A stretch of 64,000 nucleotides of DNA, from positions 4,278,001-4,342,000 of the forward strand of contig CP014773.1 in the NCBI GenBank assembly GCA_001596135.1, read 5' to 3'. Source of the DNA: Mucilaginibacter sp. PAMC 26640 (GTDB lineage: Bacteria > Bacteroidota > Bacteroidia > Sphingobacteriales > Sphingobacteriaceae). Position numbers and translations under genes: made by a program. How positions within the stretch are numbered: the stretch's first letter is position 1; each line of letters starts with the position of its first letter. The notes beneath the pieces were generated by a model that made no database searches, was not told where the DNA came from, and worked only from the letters and a program-made list of their open reading frames with translations. Shown piece by piece: positions 36,941 through 45,710 of this stretch.

Positions 36941-37873
36941 CTAAACGTTTAAACTCTTTTGTACAAATGCAAAGCTGCTGGCCATGCTTGCAAACGGATC
37001 TTTAGGCATATCATGCTCTACAAAGAAATGCTGCATGCCTGCTGATTTTGCTGCTGCGAAGACCGGTTTAAAATCTATAGTGCCGCTGCCTACCGGCAAG
37101 ATGGTCTCTCTTGCAGCATCCAGGTCTTTCACGTGCCAAAGCGGGAAACGACCCGGATGCTGTTTAAACATTTCGACCGGGTTTTTGCCGGCTTTAATGG
37201 CCCAGGCCAGGTCAAGTTCAAACTTTACCTCATCTTTGTCTGTTTCGGCAAGCATAAGGTCGTAAGGTATTTTGCCGTCAACGGTGTGGAATTCTGCATC
37301 GTGATTATGATAACAAAATTGCAAACCTGCTTTTTTTGCAGCAGCGCCTGTCTTTTGCAATATCGAAATAGACGAATTAATATCATCGAGGGTATTGATT
37401 GGTGCATTGGCGCAAACCAGGTAGGTAACACCGCCCTCTGCTGCTTCGTCAACCAGCTGCTGCATGTTATCGCGCAGATTCAGCATTGAAGGCACTACCA
37501 TAGGTTTACCATCTGGTGTGGTGGGCATTTTCATTCCCGGAGGCATTTTGAAGGGAGCGCCCAACACATGGTGCGATTTCCATGCAAGGCCTTCCCCATT
37601 TACCATCGCCTTAAATTCTTTTGGCTTCATACCGTAATATCCACCTAATTTGCTAAAAGCAGATTCAATCTCCTTGTAGCCAACGGCAGAAATTTTGCTT
37701 AACGTGCCTTTAACATCTGCATCCATTACATTAAAAAATGTAAATAATTGGATCCCGACGGCATGTTTATCTGGTAAGCTTAACAAAGAAGCCGCATTGC
37801 CCGATAAAGCAACACTACCAAGTGCCAGCGCACCGGCACTTTTTAAAAAGTCACGTCTGTTTGAATTCATCAT
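36941..37873 (-). CDS. Tat-exported TIM-barrel sugar phosphate isomerase/epimerase-like protein
   Basis: 310 aa. The twin-arginine leader is SNRRDFLKSAGALALG (residues 3-18) with a hydrophobic stretch to about 30. An AP-endonuclease-2-type TIM barrel follows: GIQLFTFFNVMDAD, AVGYKEIESA, CYHNHDAEF (metal-binding His), ELDLAWAIKAG and FPLWHVKDLD, then FVEHD near the end. Periplasmic members of this family in Bacteroidota act on sugars or sugar acids, but the substrate is unknown here. A start at 37870 is equally possible. No operon partner is evident. Confidence 0.87.
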   Translation of the reverse strand: MMNSNRRDFLKSAGALALGSVALSGNAASLLSLPDKHAVGIQLFTFFNVMDADVKGTLSKISAVGYKEIESAFSKLGGYYGMKPKEFKAMVNGEGLAWKSHHVLGAPFKMPPGMKMPTTPDGKPMVVPSMLNLRDNMQQLVDEAAEGGVTYLVCANAPINTLDDINSSISILQKTGAAAKKAGLQFCYHNHDAEFHTVDGKIPYDLMLAETDKDEVKFELDLAWAIKAGKNPVEMFKQHPGRFPLWHVKDLDAARETILPVGSGTIDFKPVFAAAKSAGMQHFFVEHDMPKDPFASMASSFAFVQKSLNV

Positions 37874-38058
37874 AATTGGTTTTAGTTTACTTGGTCAATA
37901 AATCTAAATCAATTAAATTGAATAAAAAAATATTAATGTGTCTTTTGAACGCAATGGGAGAATCAGGGGAAAAATTTAAATTATCTGCGCAAAAAGTCAA
38001 TAAAGGATTTTTCTAAAATGCATTAAATTACTGATATGATTCAGCCCGGCATTTTATC

Positions 38059-40656
38059 CTACTGATACAAACAATTTGCTATCAACCCCGTCCAGCCGGT
38101 TTGGTGGGATGCACCTTTGCCGCTGCCATTGTCACCGTCGAAATACTCATGATACAGAATATGATCCTTAAACTCGGGATCGTTCTGCATTTTAATATGC
38201 TCTCCGAATACCGCCCGACGGCCCTTTTCATCCTTTAAAAAGATGTTAGAAACACGCCGGTAGATCTCGTTAGCAACCTCCTTCAGGCTCATCATATGGC
38301 CGGATCCTGTTGGGCATTCAACTTTAAAATCGTCGCCGTAATATTGGTGGTAGGTGTGCAGGCTTTCAATCAGGAGGTAGTTCATTGGCATCCACACCGG
38401 GCCTCGCCAGTTGCTGTTGCCGCCAAAAACACCACTATCGCTTTCGGCTGGCACGTACGCTATTGTAAAATCATTACCCTCCACATTAACGCTGTATGGA
38501 TGGTCGAGATGGTGTTTTGACAAAGAACGGATACCGTAGGGGCTCAGAAACTCATTCTCATCCAGCATGTATCGCAACAGCCGCTTCATCCTGTAGCCTC
38601 TTAGTAAGCTAATGAGATGTTTGCCAGTACCTCGTGTCTCATCCCAGCGCGATACAAGTGAAGCCAGATCGGGCCGGTTAGCCGCAAACCAATCCATCCT
38701 ATCCCGGAAAATAGGGTTGTTAACGATAGCGGAATCATCCAGCACCTCTGCAGCGAATAATGGGATCAGACCAACAATGCTGCGCACCCGCATTTTTTCG
38801 GTACTGCCGTCGGCACGGCGCAGCTGATCGTAAAAGAAACCATCACCCTCATCCCAAAGGCCGGTATTATTGTCGCCATGACTGGATATCGCACTTGCGA
38901 TATAAATAAAGTGCTCGAAAAATTTAGAGGCAATATCCTGGTAAGCTTTGTTTGTAGTTGCCAGCTCGTTTGACATACGCAGCAGGTTGAGCGAATACAT
39001 GGCCATCCAGCTGGTACCATCCACCTGCTCCAGGTGCGCGCCATTGGTAAATCGGGTGTTTCGATCAAATACGCCTATGTTGTCCAGGCCTAAGAAGCCG
39101 CCTTCGAAAATATTATTTCCGGCCTCATCTTTTCGGTTTACCCACCAGGTAAAGTTCAGCATCAATTTATGGAAAATACGTTCCAGGAAATACGTATCAC
39201 CCTTGCCATCATTATTGGCCTTGTCCAGCAGGTAAATTTTCCAGGTGGCCATGGCATGCACCGGGGGGTTAGCATCGCCAAAATCCCATTCGTAGGCGGG
39301 CAGCTGCCCGTTGGGGTGCATATACCATTCTTTCACCAATAGTGTTAGTTGCCTTTTGGCAAAGGCCATATCCAGATTGGCTAAGGGGATACAGTGAAAG
39401 GCCAGATCCCATGCGGCAAACCACGGGAATTCCCACTTATCGGGCATAGAGATGATATTGCCCCTGTTATTAAATTGCGGCCAATGACTGTTACGACCAG
39501 TTAATCTTTCCGCCGGCGGTTTTGGCTGCGCCGGGTCACCATTAAGCCATTGATGAACATCGTAATAATAAAACTGCTTGCTCCATAACATCCCTGCATA
39601 TGCCTGGCGCTGAATGAGTGCTTTGTCTGAGTTACCGGCAGGCTGTAACTCCTGGTAAAACAGATCTGCTTCTGCTTGCCGTGTTTTAAACATTGCTTCA
39701 AAATCATCAAAACCAGCATCTGCCGAACGCGATAATCTTAGCCGCAATACGTATTGCCCTTTACCGGGAACCGTAACATCATAATTAACAGCCGCTTTGG
39801 TGCCGGTATTATTTGGATTAATGCTGTTTGCACCGTGAACTATATGATCGTTAATTCCATCTTTATAAAACGGCTTGCCATCGTCATAAGTATTGAGGCG
39901 AACCGTATTGCTTTCATTATCGCAAAAAAGCAATTCTGGCGACCCTTCGGCCTGGAGATACAGCGCTCCTAATTCCTTGTGTTCTATTTTTACCTCGTTG
40001 GCATTAGCGACAGAAAGCTTCGGAACATCGCTATCATAACCTAAGGCCCAGGTATTACGGAACCATAACGTAGGCAGCACATTAAGGCTTGCAGCTTCTT
40101 GTGAATGGTTCTTAAGTGTTATTTTGATCAGGAGATCATCCTGCGAGGCTTTGGCGTACTCTACAAATACATCGAAGTATTCGTCATTGTCGAAAATCCC
40201 AGTATCTATCAGTTCATATTCAGGGTCTTTACGTCCCCGTTTTTTGTTTTCATTCAGTAAGGTGCTATAAGGATATTGTTGCTGCGGATATTTGTAAAGC
40301 ATTTTCATATAAGAATGCGTAGGCGTATTATCCAGATAATAATACAGCTCCTTTACATCCTCACCGTGGTTACCCTCGCTATTGGTTAAACCAAAATAGC
40401 GTTCTTTTATAATCGGATCTTTTTTGTTCCACAGCGCTATCGCGAAGCATAGCTGCTGGTCGCGGTCGCTAATGCCAGCTATTCCCTCTTCGCCCCAACG
40501 GTAAGCCTTACTGCGGGCCATATCGTGGGTAGTATAGTTCCAGGCATCGCCACCTGCGCTATAGTCTTCGCGTACGGTACCCCACTGGCGGTCGCTAACG
40601 TAAGGTCCCCATTTTTTCCATCCGGTACCGCTTAACCTTTGCTGTTCTGCACTCAT
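38059..40656 (-). CDS. MGH1-like/GH63-type glycoside hydrolase (glucosidase-like)
   Basis: 865 aa from ATG 40656; a TTG 14 codons earlier would overlap the dipeptidase gene. No signal peptide, so probably cytoplasmic. The N-terminal beta-rich part carries RWGEEGIAGISDRDQQLCFA. The C-terminal (alpha/alpha)6 barrel has FPWFAAWDLAFHCIPLAN, GGFLGLDNIGVFDRN, LWDEGDGFFYD and SNWRGPVWMPMNYLLIESL, a pattern I associate with proteins annotated as glucosidase or mannosylglycerate-hydrolase-like. The acidic residues in AAWDLAF and LWDEGDG are candidates for catalysis. It starts 8 nt after the dipeptidase stop and is the last gene of its operon. Confidence 0.85.
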   Translation of the reverse strand: MSAEQQRLSGTGWKKWGPYVSDRQWGTVREDYSAGGDAWNYTTHDMARSKAYRWGEEGIAGISDRDQQLCFAIALWNKKDPIIKERYFGLTNSEGNHGEDVKELYYYLDNTPTHSYMKMLYKYPQQQYPYSTLLNENKKRGRKDPEYELIDTGIFDNDEYFDVFVEYAKASQDDLLIKITLKNHSQEAASLNVLPTLWFRNTWALGYDSDVPKLSVANANEVKIEHKELGALYLQAEGSPELLFCDNESNTVRLNTYDDGKPFYKDGINDHIVHGANSINPNNTGTKAAVNYDVTVPGKGQYVLRLRLSRSADAGFDDFEAMFKTRQAEADLFYQELQPAGNSDKALIQRQAYAGMLWSKQFYYYDVHQWLNGDPAQPKPPAERLTGRNSHWPQFNNRGNIISMPDKWEFPWFAAWDLAFHCIPLANLDMAFAKRQLTLLVKEWYMHPNGQLPAYEWDFGDANPPVHAMATWKIYLLDKANNDGKGDTYFLERIFHKLMLNFTWWVNRKDEAGNNIFEGGFLGLDNIGVFDRNTRFTNGAHLEQVDGTSWMAMYSLNLLRMSNELATTNKAYQDIASKFFEHFIYIASAISSHGDNNTGLWDEGDGFFYDQLRRADGSTEKMRVRSIVGLIPLFAAEVLDDSAIVNNPIFRDRMDWFAANRPDLASLVSRWDETRGTGKHLISLLRGYRMKRLLRYMLDENEFLSPYGIRSLSKHHLDHPYSVNVEGNDFTIAYVPAESDSGVFGGNSNWRGPVWMPMNYLLIESLHTYHQYYGDDFKVECPTGSGHMMSLKEVANEIYRRVSNIFLKDEKGRRAVFGEHIKMQNDPEFKDHILYHEYFDGDNGSGKGASHQTGWTGLIANCLYQ

Positions 40657-40664
40657 ACTTAACT

Positions 40665-41735
40665 TTATTTCCAGGCATTGCGTAAAAATCGTAACCAATT
40701 ACCATGCATCATTCCTTCTATTTCCTCGTTAGTATAACCACGCTTTTGCAGAAGGGTTGGAACATTTTGCAAATCTGCAATTGTTTCCAGGTCGTATGGG
40801 CATTGCTCTTTACCAAATGCGCCATCCAAATCGGTACCCATTCCCACATGCAGCGCGTTACCGGCTATCTGGCAAATATGATCGATGTGATCTGCCATCA
40901 CCTCCATATTACAGGCCATCCCTTTTGGAGTCGATTGCCTTCTCACCCACCCGGGCACCATCATCCAGGCGTCCAGCGCTGCGCCAATCACAGCGCCACG
41001 GTCTACAAGCGCTTTGATCATTTCATCACTATACTGCCGGTTATGGTTCACCAGTGCCCGGCAATTATTATGGCTTGCCCAAATGTGGCCGTTAAAGTTA
41101 TCCAGCGCCTGCCAAAACGCATCATCGCAGAGGTGAGTAGCATCCAGAATAACGTTTAGGCGCTCCATCTCCTTTAAAAGCGCTAAACCCTCCGCCCCCA
41201 TTTTGCCTGTTGCGTCGGTACCGTTGGCATAACGGCCCGGCCCGTAATGTGCCGGCCCTACCGCACGTAAACCATTTTTATAAGCCCGCTCCAGGTAACT
41301 TATATCCACCAAAGAATCGGCCCCTTCTAAGCTAAGAATATAGCCAACAGGTTTGTGTTCTTCGTGGCTGTCTTCTGCCCAAAGTTTCAAATGATCTTCC
41401 AGTGAGGTAAGATCATTGATCTGTACCATTTCGCCATCATCTTCCATTGCCTTATACCAGGCTAGCTGGCCCTGCGTCTGCGCCCAGGCTTGCTGCGGAG
41501 AGTGCCAACCGGGCAAATTATTGGCGGGTGCCACATAACGGCCAATTTGGGTAGCCACCACCAGGCCAATATTCCCTTTTCTTAAATCGGGTAACGACAC
41601 TACACCAAGGCCGCGATCTGGTTTATCGGTTAAACCTTGCTCACGCAAATTGATTTCTCCAATAGGTTTACGCAGGTCGCGGTTCCATTCCAGTGCGTTC
41701 ATGCTGAGGTCGAGATGAGCATCTATTATGAACAT
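40665..41735 (-). CDS. M19-family (renal-type) dipeptidase
   Basis: 356 aa, cytosolic. H7 and D9 in IDAHLDLS are the first zinc ligands. The conserved DATH segment, WASHNNCRAL with its metal/substrate histidine, and GMGTDLDGAFG follow, all as in membrane dipeptidase. The family cleaves dipeptides and tolerates D-residues at the C-terminal position. Its neighbours, a D-threonine-aldolase-like enzyme and a Rid protein, make D-amino-acid dipeptides plausible substrates. Confidence 0.92.
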   Translation of the reverse strand: MFIIDAHLDLSMNALEWNRDLRKPIGEINLREQGLTDKPDRGLGVVSLPDLRKGNIGLVVATQIGRYVAPANNLPGWHSPQQAWAQTQGQLAWYKAMEDDGEMVQINDLTSLEDHLKLWAEDSHEEHKPVGYILSLEGADSLVDISYLERAYKNGLRAVGPAHYGPGRYANGTDATGKMGAEGLALLKEMERLNVILDATHLCDDAFWQALDNFNGHIWASHNNCRALVNHNRQYSDEMIKALVDRGAVIGAALDAWMMVPGWVRRQSTPKGMACNMEVMADHIDHICQIAGNALHVGMGTDLDGAFGKEQCPYDLETIADLQNVPTLLQKRGYTNEEIEGMMHGNWLRFLRNAWK

Positions 41736-41826
41736 AAATTTTTTTTTTGATTGATGGTGATGACTAAATTGTTCGGTTGATCCAACTCAAAAGCAATTAG
41801 GCAAAGTCAGTTTGATCGTGCCAGTG

Positions 41827-42930
41827 TTAAATTGTGATCTTTCTATCCCTTGCCGTATTTAGCCATTCGCCTTTGACGTGCTGCTCTTCAATAACTAGCG
41901 CACGTTCATACAAAGCAATAGTGGGGCAAATGTGATAAGGCAATCCGTATAAAATGTCACCGATTTTAAAAGTGTGATTTTCGCCGGCATCAGCAACTAA
42001 ATGTTCCTCGCTTTGGCTGGTAAAAACCAGATCGGGAGCATTAAGGAAATAAATACGCTTAGCAAGTTCGTTTTCTGCGGATACAGATTTATGGCCCACA
42101 TCAATGCATATTTTCCCAGTATCAGGCAGGGATATCACCCTTGCAATAATTAATGCGGCAGGCAGAAAAGGCTGTTCATCAAAAGCCATCTGATAACCCC
42201 TGTCCCAGTAAGCAAAAGTTCCAGGACTACATTCCAGTCGTTTGTTGCCTGCGAGAATGGGGTAAGTTGGCGAGCCGCCGGCGATGATGACGGGAAGTGG
42301 TAAACCAGCCTCTTCAATTAACCTTGCCAGGTGATAAACAGCTTGCATAGCATCGTCTGCCTTTTTCATCCTTACTTGTATGTCGGCATCATGTATGTGC
42401 CCATCGTAAGCATGAAGACCTATGACTTTAATGCCGGGCAATTTTGTACAGGATACATAAAGGGCGAGTGCGTCTCTTCCCGGCACGATGCCTGTGCGGT
42501 TCATGCCAACATTCAGGTCAATAAATACCCTGACGATCAAACCATTTAGTCTCGCCGCAGAATCGATCAATTCAGCGGTGATAACATTGTCTACCACACA
42601 GGAAAACGTCGTTTCAGGATACTTTTTAATAAGCTCAATAAATCTATTGAGCTTTGGCCCGCTTGGTTGATAGGCAAGCAAAACATCCGGGGCTTTGCAC
42701 ATAGCAAGCATTTCGCCCTCGGCTATAGTTGCGCATTTATATTTAGTAATGCCTGCCTGTAGCATCAGCTTGGTTACCTGCGGGCTTTTATGAGTCTTTA
42801 CATGCGGTCTTAACCGGTCCACGTCATCAATCATGGATTTTACCATATCGATGTTAAACTTAATCCTGTCAGGATAAACAACCAGGGCAGGCGTATCTAA
42901 CTCATCTGTATCGGCAATGGTGTACCACAT
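41827..42930 (-). CDS. D-threonine aldolase/D-serine dehydratase-like PLP enzyme
   Basis: 367 aa from ATG 42930. A TTG at 42963 would overlap the Rid gene and is rejected. Fold-type III (alanine racemase-like) barrel: the PLP lysine lies in RPHVKTHKSP (K45), the phosphate-binding region in VIIAGGSPTYP, and the C-terminal domain carries the metal pair H333/C335 in PYHICPTIAL. These are marks of the zinc-dependent D-serine dehydratase (DSD1)/D-threonine aldolase family. Products would be pyruvate plus ammonia, or glycine plus aldehyde. It lies 16 nt after the Rid gene and 91 nt before the dipeptidase. Confidence 0.9.
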   Translation of the reverse strand: MWYTIADTDELDTPALVVYPDRIKFNIDMVKSMIDDVDRLRPHVKTHKSPQVTKLMLQAGITKYKCATIAEGEMLAMCKAPDVLLAYQPSGPKLNRFIELIKKYPETTFSCVVDNVITAELIDSAARLNGLIVRVFIDLNVGMNRTGIVPGRDALALYVSCTKLPGIKVIGLHAYDGHIHDADIQVRMKKADDAMQAVYHLARLIEEAGLPLPVIIAGGSPTYPILAGNKRLECSPGTFAYWDRGYQMAFDEQPFLPAALIIARVISLPDTGKICIDVGHKSVSAENELAKRIYFLNAPDLVFTSQSEEHLVADAGENHTFKIGDILYGLPYHICPTIALYERALVIEEQHVKGEWLNTARDRKITI

Positions 42931-42946
42931 ATATATATTGGCGGTT

Positions 42947-43414
42947 TTAGTCTTCCAGTTCAAACATGGCTTCTATTTCCACCGGTATATTATCCGGCAA
43001 TGAGCCCATACCTACCGCACTGCGTACTCCAATACCACTTTCTTCACCCCAAACACTGGCGAATAATTCGCTTGCGCCGTTGATGATAAAAGGATGTTTC
43101 TCAAAGTCAGCAGTACAATTAACCATACCCAATACTTTCACAACCCTTTTAATATTATTTAAGCTGCCTATATTGGCTTTAATTGTAGCTAAAATCGCTA
43201 ATCCTACCTGGCGTGCTGCCAGCTTACCATCTTCAGGCGACATATCATCTCCGATGCGGCCAATAATAAGCGTACCGTCGCTTTTAACTGTTCCGTGTCC
43301 GGATACATAGAGAAATTTACCAACTACTAAGCATGGTTTGTAAACCCCAAGAGGTTTTGGCGCGGGCGGCAATATGAGTCTTAATGCTGCAAAATTTTGT
43401 TCGGCGTTATTCAT
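42947..43414 (-). CDS. Rid-family (YjgF/YER057c/UK114) protein
   Basis: 155 aa, somewhat longer than canonical RidA (about 128). It has an N-terminal PPAPKPLGVYKPCLVVGKFLYVSGHG and the typical QVGLAILATIKANIGSLNNI helix with RVVKVLGMVNC. The C-terminal end reads SAVGMGSLPDNIPVEIEAMFEL. The catalytic arginine is probably that of GVRSAVG. Rid proteins hydrolyse reactive enamine/imine intermediates such as 2-aminoacrylate, which a D-serine dehydratase would release; this fits first place in the operon. Confidence 0.9.
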   Translation of the reverse strand: MNNAEQNFAALRLILPPAPKPLGVYKPCLVVGKFLYVSGHGTVKSDGTLIIGRIGDDMSPEDGKLAARQVGLAILATIKANIGSLNNIKRVVKVLGMVNCTADFEKHPFIINGASELFASVWGEESGIGVRSAVGMGSLPDNIPVEIEAMFELED

Positions 43415-43448
43415 GCCGTAAAACTATTAAATGCAGGGGGATTAAAAC

Positions 43449-43460
43449 ACTTGTACAGGT
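43449..43460. promoter_or_regulatory. TGTACA-centred partial palindrome
   Basis: ACTTGTACAGGT, 35 nt upstream of the Rid start codon. Shares CTGTACA with the perfect palindrome at 48250-48265. May be an operator; may be chance. Confidence 0.25.
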
Positions 43461-43633
43461 AAAAAAAGAGAAGTTGTGGACTTGTTGCTGTAAAATACAC
43501 GAAGAAGGCGCAGAGACCAGCGGTCGGTAAGAAAATCCAGATATAATATTGCAGGTGCATTCCAGTGTTGCTTGATTTGGTAGATCAGGTGTACACGAAG
43601 TATTATTGCTGAATTTTTATCCTGATAAAATTA

Positions 43634-43668
43634 AAATAAAAAAGCCGGGGTCACTACGCCCGGCTTTT
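43634..43668 (-). terminator. Terminator of the 43698-48205 operon
   Basis: Minus-strand AAAGCCGGG / CCCGGCTTT with an 9-base loop (43641-43667), followed by TTTTTATTTTAATTTTA, 30 nt after the stop of the outer-membrane protein gene. Confidence 0.87.
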
Positions 43669-43697
43669 AACCAATTTATTAAACTAAGTACAGAAAT

Positions 43698-44795
43698 TTA
43701 GAATTTGAATGAAGCGCCTATATTAATAGAATAGTCTGCAAAGGCAGCATCGCCAATTACGTATTTGCCGGTTGTAACCGTGTTTTCTTTATCAGTTACA
43801 CTTTGCAGTCGGTTACGTTTCAACGCCACAGGTACACTTGCAAAAATATTGATACGTTTTAAGCTGTAATTTAAGGACGGTTCCACCGAAAGCACGTATC
43901 CGGGGCGGCGGAAAGCATCGCTCTTACCAATAAGATCTCTAACCGGGATGCCTTCCAATCTTGCACCTGCAGAAATGGTTAATGCGCTAAACCTGCCGCC
44001 AAACCTGTAGTTAACGCCTAAACGTGCCAGGTATTGATCTGGTACGCTAGTATTTGCCTCATTAGCTAAAGTTGCGTTAAGTGTTTCCCGGTAAGTGCGG
44101 GTGCCGTTGGTATTGCGCGGATTAGCCATGTAATAAAGGTTGGTATAACCGCTGAACCTTTTGCCGAAGTTGAGGTAACCATTAGCTTCTGCAATGATAC
44201 CAACGCCGCCGTCACCTAACTGGATAGATTGATCTACCGGGCGTTCATTTGGGGTAACATTGTAAAAGTAGCTATTGTAGTTATAATTTCCGGTAGGCAG
44301 TTTTACGCCCAAGCCTACTTGAATATTGCCCCGGTGGGTGGTATGGCTATCAAATAACCATCTGTTAGCTACTATACGCATATCGCCGATGCCATGTGAC
44401 TCTGAATTGTGGCGTTCTTTACCACCGTGTTCATATAAAGACGAACGTGTATTGATCAGATATGGGATCCCTACCGATAGTGACCAGAAACGGTTAAAAT
44501 TACGGGTGAGGTTCAGATCAATGGTGTTTTGATGATTGATCACCTCGTTGCCCAATACCTGGCGCTGTTTCTGCTCGTCTGCACCTTTGAAGTGTCTGAA
44601 CGACTTAAAATACCGGTACGAGGTAGTAAACTCCCAGCTTTTATCAGACAGATTGGAAGAATCCAGCATAGGGTGTTCCATAACCGCGAACGATCCGTTG
44701 CCCCTGATTGCTACGCAACCTTGCGCATTTACGTTAGTGTTATAGAAAAAAATAGCTACAGCGATAGCTGCAATGAATTTAAAAGTAAATTTCAT
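43698..44795 (-). CDS. Outer-membrane beta-barrel protein (transporter-like)
   Basis: 365 aa from ATG 44795; a longer frame starting with TTG is rejected because MKFTFKFIAAIAVAIFF starts a signal peptide ending near VNA-Q. The mature part alternates hydrophobic and polar residues (FTTSYRYFKSFRHF, WSLSVGIPYLINTR, RGNIQVGLGVKLPTG, YLARLGVNYRFGG) and ends in NIGASFKF, a typical outer-membrane C-terminal phenylalanine. GIGDMRI resembles the phenol-degradation/meta-pathway barrel family. It is the last gene of the four-gene operon, preceded by a GC-rich hairpin. Confidence 0.8.
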   Translation of the reverse strand: MKFTFKFIAAIAVAIFFYNTNVNAQGCVAIRGNGSFAVMEHPMLDSSNLSDKSWEFTTSYRYFKSFRHFKGADEQKQRQVLGNEVINHQNTIDLNLTRNFNRFWSLSVGIPYLINTRSSLYEHGGKERHNSESHGIGDMRIVANRWLFDSHTTHRGNIQVGLGVKLPTGNYNYNSYFYNVTPNERPVDQSIQLGDGGVGIIAEANGYLNFGKRFSGYTNLYYMANPRNTNGTRTYRETLNATLANEANTSVPDQYLARLGVNYRFGGRFSALTISAGARLEGIPVRDLIGKSDAFRRPGYVLSVEPSLNYSLKRINIFASVPVALKRNRLQSVTDKENTVTTGKYVIGDAAFADYSINIGASFKF

Positions 44796-44825
44796 GGTTA
44801 AGGATTTTAAAAAAATGATGTAATA

Positions 44826-44847
44826 GCCCGGCTCTTCCGAGCCGGGC
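44826..44847. promoter_or_regulatory. GC-rich hairpin between DoxX-like and barrel genes
   Basis: GCCCGGCTC-TTCC-GAGCCGGGC is a perfect 9-bp stem, 22 nt after the stop of the 44870 gene. No T-run follows on the minus strand. It may be a processing or mRNA-stability element within the operon. Confidence 0.55.
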
Positions 44848-44869
44848 ATAATCTGCAATTGTGCAGGAT

Positions 44870-45682
44870 TTAGGTTTGATTAATAGATTCTTGTTTGTTA
44901 TTTTTTAGCAAAGAAGATAGGTCGATACGGGAAGATTTTTGTTTCAGAGCGAACCAAAGCGCAAGTATAGATCCATAGCTGCCACCGCGCTCTATCCATT
45001 CAAAAACTTCGTAATGTGGGTAGAACAGTTCGGACGCTACTTTCCAGATGAACAAAACCAGCAAAATATTGGCCATTGGTTTAATCAGAACACTCAAGGC
45101 TGCGGTAATTTCAAAAACGCCTACAAAAATGGCTGCTTTCCCCGGCTGTGAAAACCCAAGTGCCGCATACTGCTTAAGCAGGGATTTCTTTTCCATTAAA
45201 TTTAGCCAGCCATGACCCATCAACAGCAAAAACACAACTATTACCAAACATTTGCTTACAGTTTCAAATGTTTTGGCAGATACCTGCATCTCCGGATCTA
45301 CTTTCGTGAATACTTGTTTCCAACTATTTACCCCGCCGGTTAAGATCAAAAACGCGAGCGGTGCACCGAAGTTACCCGCGCGTTCCAGTACCTCGGCAAA
45401 CGGCTCGCCAGACAGTGGCCTTAAAAATGCAGTGATGGTGCCCCAAAGTACCAGCCAAAGTGCAACAGCGCGGATGGGATAGGCAAGCATTACCAGCCCC
45501 ATAATGATATCAATTACACCAACCCATGGCATAAGCACATATGCGGATGCTTTACTGATATTAAATACGGCGAAATAATTGCACCAGATCTCTTTGGTTA
45601 TAATTCCAAAAGCCCCGTGCCCTATAAAACACATGGCAATTGCAACTCGTAAAATATAATGCAGCCTTACCTCAGTTTTCAT
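44870..45682 (-). CDS. DoxX-like integral membrane protein
   Basis: 270 aa from ATG 45682; an extended frame starting inside the upstream gene is rejected. Contains about seven hydrophobic segments: HYILRVAIAMCFIGHGAFGI, VLMPWVGVIDIIMGLVML, VALWLVLWGTITAFLR, GAPLAFLILTGG, LVIVVFLLLMGHGW, AAIFVGVFEITAALSVL and MANILLVLFIWKV. GHGAFG and MGHGWLN suggest an internal duplication of the DoxX-type unit. The charge-poor helices and GHG motifs fit DoxX/DoxD-related proteins, but no redox partner is visible beyond the haloperoxidase-like neighbour. Confidence 0.75.
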   Translation of the reverse strand: MKTEVRLHYILRVAIAMCFIGHGAFGIITKEIWCNYFAVFNISKASAYVLMPWVGVIDIIMGLVMLAYPIRAVALWLVLWGTITAFLRPLSGEPFAEVLERAGNFGAPLAFLILTGGVNSWKQVFTKVDPEMQVSAKTFETVSKCLVIVVFLLLMGHGWLNLMEKKSLLKQYAALGFSQPGKAAIFVGVFEITAALSVLIKPMANILLVLFIWKVASELFYPHYEVFEWIERGGSYGSILALWFALKQKSSRIDLSSLLKNNKQESINQT

Positions 45683-45710
45683 CGTTTCGATTCTCTTATC
45701 TTCAATTATT

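Noticed and set aside
40657..40698. Longer N-terminus for the MGH1-like glycosidase
   Set aside because: It would start with TTG within the dipeptidase gene; MSAEQQRLSGTGWKKWGPY begins at ATG 40656.
42931..42963. TTG start for the D-threonine-aldolase-like gene
   Set aside because: It overlaps the Rid gene, and the family begins close to the MWYTIADTDELDTPAL segment that starts at ATG 42930.
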